From: Phytophthora sp. 'mugwort' | Taxonomy: Eukaryota > Oomycota > Peronosporomycetes > Peronosporales > Peronosporaceae | Direction of reading: 5' to 3' | DNA length: 64,000 nt | Assembly (NCBI GenBank): GCA_033558025.1 | Contig: JAUCEF010000013.1 | Span: 3,775,001-3,839,000, forward strand | Shown: piece after piece, positions 57,484 to 64,000 of the stretch | Numbering within the stretch: position 1 is the stretch's first letter | Layout of the letters: each line of letters begins with the position of its first letter | Translations under genes and position numbers: made by a program | The notes under the pieces: model-generated | Database searches by the model: none | What the model was told of the DNA's origin: nothing | What the model saw: the letters and a program-made list of their open reading frames with translations, nothing else

Positions 57484-57621
57484 GGAGAGATATTTTAGCC
57501 TTTTAAAAGAGAGAAACACCATCTGGCATACATATCTCCCGTACCGACATATCAGTTATGCCGAGCTTTCGGTAATTATGAGTACTCATTTTATATAATA
57601 CGCATGATATAGCCGCAAATA

Positions 57622-57816
57622 ATGTTCCCCAATTTCAAATCCCTCGCTCAGAGAGAGCAAAAGCGGCAGGAGCTTCTTGAGCGAGCTCACGCGACGCTTA
57701 GGCAAGCTAACATCAAGCGCTGTATGTATGAAGCATCGTGGGCGATCGATGCCGATAGAACTATTAGCTTGGAAAAGACACTATCATCCACATCAACTCA
57801 AGACATGTTTGTCTGA
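57622..57816 (+). CDS. Small unknown Polinton open frame, basic helical start
   Basis: 64 aa, MFPNFKSLAQREQKRQELLE then Ala/Arg-rich helix. An in-frame stop follows, but the sequence just after it looks coding in another frame. No family recognised. Confidence 0.3.
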   Translation: MFPNFKSLAQREQKRQELLERAHATLRQANIKRCMYEASWAIDADRTISLEKTLSSTSTQDMFV

Positions 57817-58235
57817 TTCCTTAAAAATAGTCTGAGTGATAAATTCTCCCAAACAAACCTGAGGTCTCAATTCATGAAGTAAATGTTAGTCCAGTTATGG
57901 TAGATGCCGAAGTTGATAATAGTGCTAGAACAAAGAGCACCTTTACGAATACAAATCGAGTCAATATGACTGATCGAAACGTACAGCTCAACCCAAAACA
58001 TATGATGTTGGTGTTAACAACAGCCCACAAATGGTGAAAGCTTTGCAATCGATAACTCTCCAACAATGATAAATGTTGCAACATCAACAAAAAGAGATTC
58101 GAGCGCTAACAATGCTGATACGGGAAAGCAAGTTCATTACAGCACCTGAATTAAAAACTGTATATAGAAAATCCCAACTGGGCCTCTATTGGTATTCATC
58201 CCATTAGAAAAAACGGGTAAACAAGATGCAAAGTA

Positions 58236-59142
58236 TGTATGCTATTAAAGAAAAAGATTCTCTCATGTCAGAGCATACTGGGAAGATATACAAAGGATAT
58301 AAGCATATTGGCTGGGTAGCTACGGAATAAATAATTAGGGATATCTTATATGAAGGTGAAAGCATATTAATACTGGAACAGACGAAGACTTGGATCAACA
58401 ATTATCTATCCCCGACAGTGAAGCTAAGAAAATGCTGTACGAATATTATCATAAGATTCTTGATGAGAAGGTAATGATTCCTTTTCGCCTTCGACCTGTG
58501 GTAGATTCTCGAAATGGTGTAAAAACTCACCCAACCTATTATTTCAGTGGCCAATGCGTGATCGTAGTCTAAACATCAGAAACAAGGACAATAAAATTGC
58601 TTACGCAAAAAGCTCGGATTGATGTTATGAAGACTATTAGATGGATGGATGCGTTCGATCTACTACCAAATGAGTTGGAAGTAGGCTGTGAGTAATATTG
58701 TAGCTCCAGCAACCAAAGAAGAGCTGAAAATGATTGATAATGTAAACGCTAATTTCAAAATTGTTCGTGAAGTCAATTCTAGAAACGCATCTGATATTAA
58801 AGTGCAAAGTGTTGAGCCATATGATCACGACGAAGTATTACAAAATCTCCAGGATGACGCTGAACGGGCTTACCAGGAGTATGAGAGGCGCAGAAGCGAC
58901 ATGAAGCAGCTAAGGAAGCTGCGAAAGGGTTAAATCAAAATTAATAAGATCAGCTTTGAATGTTACACAATCTGCACTTAAAGCTACAAAGGCTGTATAT
59001 AATTTTTAAAACTAAGCGATATCCTGAAGCTCTCAGTGATCCAAAGCCTAAATTAGAAGGTCGTGGCCATAGAGGCGCTGGTGTTGCACCACTTGATGAT
59101 GTAGTTCGACGTGGTAGAACATACAATTTGAATGAGATTTAA
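58236..59142 (+). pseudogene. Unknown Polinton gene(s), broken into pieces
   Basis: Successive plus-strand pieces: 58390-58572 (IPDSEAKKMLYEYYHKILDE), 58694-58932, a charged coiled coil (MSNIVAPATKEELKMIDNV ... QEYERRRSDMKQLRKLRKG), and 58960-59142 ending RGAGVAPLDDVVRRGRTYN. They may have formed one or two structural or core proteins. No domain recognised. Confidence 0.35.
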
Positions 59143-59159
59143 GGCTTAGCTACCCCGTC

Positions 59160-59933
59160 TGCATACGTATATCGTCGGCTTGGTAGCAAGTACATTCGTT
59201 TGCCTGATCTACTAGACTCTAAGACACTCGTGCTGGTACAGCCTAATCGTCGAAAATGTGTGCCTAAGTGTCAGATTAATGACAGTCTCCAAGATATGAT
59301 CAAAATTCTCGTCTACAGGCAACATATCGATCAAACTTCATACAATAAACTCAAAATTGAGGATAAAAAAATATTCAAGGAGACACTTGCCACCACCCAT
59401 CTCCAGTACAACTTCCCGACAAGCTGAGGATTCGTTGAAGCCTCTACGAGCTGAATATGATAAGCTGAAGGGGGAGTTTGAGCTAGGGAACGATAATCCA
59501 AGCATCACCAAGCAGCTTAAGTCTCTCACGGTGGATATGTACAGCAATCAACTTATCAAGGATCAAGAATTTAAGGATATTATCACCGTCGTCTACTATA
59601 ATTAGTAAACTAAGAGAACTTATTCGCGTGCCTTACGCCATTTGAACTTCGTTCAAATCTATAGACGAGAGACTCCGATTGCTCATCATGTTCTTCGTTA
59701 ACCCATGCATTATTTCCAGATCAGGTGGTAAATATGGAGACAACAGCGACCTCAACGTCGCTGAGCTCAAAGCCATAATAAAGAATTTAATAATCCATGA
59801 TCGATCCCAGAAGCCACAAGCAGCTGTATGGGCAACTGACCTTAACAAAACTATCAAGAAGGTAAATGCATCGACTCAGACTGAGGGAGATCGTTTGTGG
59901 GCTTACCAGCCAGAGAAAAAACAAAAACTGTAA
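59160..59933 (+). pseudogene. Unknown Polinton protein, broken
   Basis: Pieces in order: YRRLGSKYIRLPDLLDSKTL (59171-59230), NDSLQDMIKILVYRQHIDQ, then after a frame change LRAEYDKLKGEFELGNDNP ... DMYSNQLIKDQEFKDIIT (59440-59590), then NVAELKAIIKNLIIHDRSQK (59753-59812). Charged helical character; function unknown. Confidence 0.35.
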
Positions 59934-60237
59934 AACCTTTGCCATCTAACTTTTTCCATTTCTTACCAGTTTATTCCGATATCCCTGATACAGGTTATTT
60001 TTTATCACTAATACTAATCTCAAGTATGGCAGATTCTCCATCAGGACTCTGTGTAGGGAGAAACCGGCTATCAGCTAAAATTATGATCTGATCCGCTTTC
60101 AATAAAGTCGAGCCAATAATTTGACTTGGCTCATCCGTAGTCACATTTGTTCTGAGATTTTTACTCGGTCTACAACCCATGCTTATATTAGCTCCAAGAA
60201 ATTGATGACTGACCAGTCAGCTGTACATTTGCGAAGT

Positions 60238-61930
60238 TTATCGTATAATCGCTCGCCGATCCTCAATCTCTCTAAGTAAATACTGAATCAGCTTCATATT
60301 GTAAGCGGCTATGCGACTATAATCAACGTTCAACTGTTGTTTAGCGGGCTCAAGCGATGGATCTTCTCTTTCCTCAATATCATCTCTATAGAAAACCGAT
60401 ACCAAATCAGTCAGATGAGCCGAAACAACATCTTGAGCGATGAGGCCTACCTCTTGGCCTGGACGATTCTCGGATTCGATCCTGTCGTACAAGCATACGT
60501 CAACGCTGTCATAGAGTCTTTTAATACGATGAAGAGGTGCAATCTGAATATTCTTTTTTAGGCGTCTGTCTGAGGTCATCGCCATTGCAGTGCAAGCAAT
60601 GTACCACCCAAAGACTGCCGCCACGCTATAGCTAATAGGACCCAGTGCACTCTCCCGTCACTCCACTCTCCGTCAGCAGTCTATTGACCGTACTGCCTCC
60701 CGTTCCAAAGCTGACAGAGACTGTACTAGGGACGTTTAGCGGCGCTGAAGGCGTTGTCGTTCCTATACCGAGTCTGCCTCCGGCCGTCAAAACCAATTAA
60801 GTTGTGTTTGAAGTACCGAACCGGAGGTCATTAGCGGTGATATTACCAATCCAGGAGGCGTTCGTTGAAGTCCCCAAGCTACCATTATGGACCTCTATTT
60901 GAAATTCAACTGGGCTATGTTTGATCCGACGAATCGACACATCCTGGTGTAGGATCCATCAAGATAATCAAATCCGCTGCCTTTGATGGATAGATGTTTC
61001 AGTGGATGGAGTAGCATTATACCAAGATCAGTCAGAGGCCCTACTGTGGTAATATAATGTTGATTGCTGTACGATACGAACCCATTAATGAATCCCCTCG
61101 CAGTGACGTCGGCGGAGACGCTTGGAGAAGTCGGTGTACCAACGCTGTTATGTTAGGTTGAGCGGCAGTCTGGAGAGTACCTGAAAGCGATATGGCAGAT
61201 ATCGTACCAATATTTGAAATATTGCGGCTTGATGATATCACTGTCGTAGAACCGATTTGAAGCGATCCAAGTCGCCAATTGTGCCAGACGTCTCGTAGTA
61301 CCATTAATGGTAGAAGCTGATATCCAATTAACACCTGAGAAGTCTTTCACTGAATTGAGAACCATCGCTTTAGAACCAGTAGCACCGCCCTCTGTTACAC
61401 AGAGGTAGTACGTCTGATTAAATGTAGTGTAAGCCGATACGCCATCCCAAAACTTCAACGATGCTATCTGTAAGCTTGTTCCAGCTGTAGCCAGCGTCAG
61501 CGATGAGAGAATACCCACAAACGTAATTGATGGATGAGCTGCTGTTCTGATGCTCCCGTAAATGTTGGTAGCAGTGAGCGAGCTGATAGTAGCAATAGCG
61601 CCTAGCTGTAAAGTGCCAATGCTTTTTCATTAGCGGCTGTACATGAAGTGATGCTCATTACTTAATCAGGAGTAGATGACACGCTGGAGCCATCCACAGT
61701 TACACTGGTACAAGATAGTGCCCCAATGCCACCAACATCTTTGTTTATACCCGGTACAAGTGCTACACTTTGTGTAGCTGTTCCAGGAATAATCATTCAT
61801 GCGAATGTATAAAGTCTGCGCATATTCATATGTTAGATAACCACCTGGCGTCTAGCACACAGATAGAATTCAGGATTGTAGACCGGTGATAAGAATATTG
61901 GCTGAGGATACGAGAAACCAGAACTCATGT
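60238..61930 (-). pseudogene. Fibre-like protein with C-terminal S74-type intramolecular chaperone, broken
   Basis: On the minus strand, 60624-60238 ends a protein with SDRRLKKNIQIAPL, GLIAQDVV, LVSVFYRDD, QLNVDYSRIAAYNMKLI and LLREIEDRRA. This is the pattern of the peptidase S74 / endosialidase-chaperone domain that trimerises and then cuts itself from phage tail spikes and fibres. Upstream (61630-61041) are Thr/Ser/Gly-rich beta-like repeats (ATAGTSLQIASLKFWDG, YYLCVTEGGATGSKAM) with several frame changes, fitting a fibre shaft. In a Polinton this would be a host-attachment fibre; family knowledge is from phages and giant viruses, and the role here is inference. It runs opposite to the other element genes. 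Confidence 0.72.
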
Positions 61931-61978
61931 TCGTTTTTATCTTAATCTATATAGATCCAGCAAATAAAAGATGCGACC

Positions 61979-62645
61979 ATGAGCGCTATTCCAGATTTTG
62001 GTGCTTCGTTGCCGAAAAAGTTCAAGTCTGCCGGTATGGGCAATATTCCTGCACTGAGAATTAAAAGGTTATTTAGAATGGTTGTCCTTGGGCCCTCATT
62101 CAGTGGAAAGAACAACCACTGTCTTTTCATTCTCAAGCATTCACCTAATGTGTTTGCTCATCTCACGATTATTGCCCATAATCCACATCAAGAACTGTAT
62201 GAGTACCTCCGCGAGAAGCATGGAAATTTCATTACTTTGCTGACTCAGATACACCCCCAAAAGTTGATCAAGTACGTCATACGACCCATGAGCTCTAATA
62301 AACCTAAGGCTTGTTTCATAGACGTCTACAGCAACGACAAGCTATTCCAGAAGAATATATTTTCCCATTATTTTACTCACGGACGTCATTTCAAGTTATC
62401 AACTATATTTCTAAGCCACAGCTACTTTGTAACCGATAAGATGATACGGTTAAACTCCGAGTATGTAGCAATCATAAAGGCTAATTGAAAGCAAGATTTG
62501 CAGATGGTTGTCAAAGATTTTAATATCAAGGGTGTAGATGCGCTCAATCGTTTATTATCACAACAAGGCAACAGACGGAAAAGGGCAAATGTTGTTCATC
62601 TACTCTGTAGAAGGACAGATCAGGTACAATTCCGACCAGCGATCG
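61979..62645 (+). pseudogene. A32-like (FtsK/HerA) DNA-packaging ATPase, premature stop
   Basis: From ATG 61979 the frame is open to a TGA at 62486. Walker A is LGPSFSGKN (Asn where Ser/Thr is usual) near residue 37, and the Walker-B-like strand is ACFIDVYSNDKLF near residue 111. Then come KLSTIFLSHSYFVTDKMIR and NSEYVAIIKAN, the sensor region. After the stop the same frame carries on (QDLQMVVKDFNIKGVDALN), so a nonsense change ended the gene. The family pumps viral DNA into capsids. It is a hallmark of Polintons and NCLDV-like viruses. Confidence 0.8.
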
Positions 62646-62759
62646 TTACTTATCACTAATTCCAATTTATTAATTCGAAATATGCCTACCATCATATACG
62701 AAAGAAGAAACGGCTAGCGTTTTGAAAATTGACTCAACTAATCTTGTAGCTGATTGATA

Positions 62760-63685
62760 CAACTCGTCGTGGAAATATCAGTTTCCTGGATCCGCTGCTG
62801 ATTTTCGTGATGTGGTTTGCGCCGTACAATCGATAACGATGTATAACAGTGAGTATAACATCGATGCTATACAACAACAACAATATCAAAACACAGGACT
62901 GAAACTTGAAATACCAACGGCTGCTACTACCTCTATCATTACTTTAAATCTCGCTGATGGTATTTACTCCTATGGCGATCTTAACCGTACGATACAAACC
63001 ACCTTGGCCAATTCTGGAGCATATTTGATTGATGGATCTGGGAATAACGTATTATAAATTAAAATTTGTGAGAACAGTGTATATTACTCGTCAGGTCGAT
63101 TTCTCCCCGGCTCCTTCAAGTCTTCCAGATGGCTACACGAGACCTGCAACTGGTCTATATTCAGCTGGTGGTTCTGTATTGCCTACTACTACTCGCGTCC
63201 CTCGCATTATGATCGATAATGTCGATGTTGTGAGAGTAGTCGGTCTAACTGTAGGTACATATCCGGCAGCCTCCGTAATAGTTGCTAGCGCCCAGCTGTC
63301 AAATATCATTCCACAAATACATCCAACGAGCTCATACATAGTTTGTTGCGATTTAATCAAAACCGAGTACGTTGCATCTGGTGATATTGTCGGTGCATTT
63401 GATAGGGGTGATGCTCAAATCGGTGAATTAATCTCATATAAGCCGTCTCAATACGCCTGGATGAATTGTCACAATGGGCCTCGCTCCACAATTACAATCT
63501 CTATTTACAACCAAAACGATAAGAAGGTAATCTTTCGTGACACTCCTGCTTCGATCATGCTGTTGCTGAGACCAAAAAAAAAAGATGAATCTGCTCATTT
63601 TTTTTATCGTTATAATCTTAATGAACCTGCAACTATAGGTTTCGAGCCCCCAGTCTTCTTCATAGACCGTATCCTTGCCATATGA
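62760..63685 (+). pseudogene. Candidate Polinton virion protein (capsid/penton-like), frameshifted near 63050
   Basis: The first piece (about 62765-63055) has SWKYQFPGSAADFRDVVCAV, then TMYNSEYNIDAI, ATTSIITLNLADGIYSYGDL and TLANSGAYLI. The second piece (about 63070-63685) has VDFSPAPSSLPDGYTRPA, VGLTVGTYPAASVIVASAQL, SSYIVCCDLI, GAFDRGDAQIGELISYKP, WMNCHNGPRSTITISIYNQN and SIMLLLRPKKK. It is beta-rich, lies directly after the packaging ATPase, and is of a size fitting a jelly-roll minor capsid (penton) protein. The assignment rests on position and beta-rich texture, not on a certain motif. Confidence 0.5.
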
Positions 63686-63689
63686 TCTC

Positions 63690-63976
63690 GGGCTTCTTGC
63701 GATCCCTTCACAAATTCCTTTTTCTTGACAATCCCGACAACGTAGCGACGACGGACTTCACCACAAGAGATCTAATTAAATCTCCGTGTTCAGGCTTAGT
63801 AGTCTTGGTAAGGAGAAACGTCTCTCCAGCATCGACTACATCAGTTAAATGTCCTTGCGCTTCGTGCAAGCAAGAGCGCGTTTGGCTCCTTTCCTAACAT
63901 CAGTCATGGTCAGACGTCCTCCAAGATCATTAATATTACTGTCGCTATCATAAATTCAGGTACCCGTCATAATTCG
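63690..63976 (-). pseudogene. Possible small basic Polinton protein on the minus strand, broken
   Basis: Minus-strand pieces NINDLGGRLTMTDVRKGAKR and DAGETFLTKTTKPEHGDLIR followed by SLVVKSVVATLSGLSRKRN look coding but sit in different frames with stops between. Lys/Arg-rich; it could be a DNA-binding core protein. Weak. Confidence 0.3.
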
Positions 63977-64000
63977 AATAGCAGCTCTGGATGGGATGGC

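Larger units (their letters stand above)
52081..64000 (+). mobile_element. Maverick/Polinton-like viral element, degenerate, runs past the right edge
   Basis: About 12 kb of A+T-rich DNA with PolB, chromodomain integrase, several small unknown genes, a minus-strand fibre-like gene, an A32-like ATPase and a candidate capsid gene. PolB + rve integrase + A32 ATPase define Mavericks/Polintons among eukaryotic mobile elements. Almost every gene has stops or frameshifts, so this copy is an endogenous relic. Left border unclear; right border outside the window. Confidence 0.8.

Noticed and set aside
1..64000. CRISPR array, bacterial operons or prophage
   Set aside because: No regularly spaced identical repeats; genes are intron-containing eukaryotic ones. 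The viral genes at the right side belong to a eukaryotic Polinton-like element, not a prophage.

Overview
The window looks like nuclear DNA of a plant-pathogenic oomycete, most probably a Phytophthora-type genome. The pointers are compact genes with short GT-AG introns (about 50-100 bp), a GPCR fused to an inositol-polyphosphate phosphatase, a Crinkler (CRN)-type effector gene, a tandem C-x4-C-x9-C-x2-H zinc-finger protein, and an oomycete-style mix of degenerate transposons (MULE, PIF/Harbinger, LINE, tRNA-derived SINE, Tc1/mariner, pogo, Ty3/gypsy and Maverick/Polinton).

Positions 1-23.4 kb are gene-dense. In order: a partial acidic protein (-), a TPR protein (+), a small probably acylated Ser/Arg-rich protein (+), a degenerate mRNA-capping-enzyme homologue (-), a SEL1-repeat protein (+), an AAAP amino-acid transporter (-), a SAP+RCC1 protein (-), an SAP30BP/HCNGP-like protein (+), a P-loop + CCCH protein (-), a mitochondrial-type CBS protein (+) and a 7TM-INPP fusion (+). 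For seven multi-exon genes I placed exon borders by hand; in each the exon lengths sum to a whole number of codons.

Positions 23.4-50.6 kb are repeat-dense. The only intact-looking host gene is the zinc-finger gene at 30.9-32.8 kb. Around it lie a MULE with about 115-bp inverted repeats (24.96-29.40 kb), a PIF/Harbinger element (33.73-36.33 kb), a near-full-length broken LINE flanked by direct repeats (36.4-43.9 kb), a tRNA-like SINE, Tc1/mariner and pogo remnants, and a gypsy gag/protease fragment.

A frameshifted CRN effector gene (50.65-51.66 kb) sits directly beside a large A+T-rich Maverick/Polinton-like viral element that runs from about 52 kb past the right edge. That element carries broken protein-primed-type PolB, a retroviral-type integrase with chromodomain, several unknown small proteins, a fibre-like protein ending in an S74-type intramolecular chaperone, an A32-like packaging ATPase and a probable virion protein.

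The two strongest leads are the capping-enzyme homologue whose triphosphatase and guanylyltransferase active sites have both lost their catalytic residues although the ten-exon reading frame is intact, and the Polinton with a phage-like S74 fibre module.
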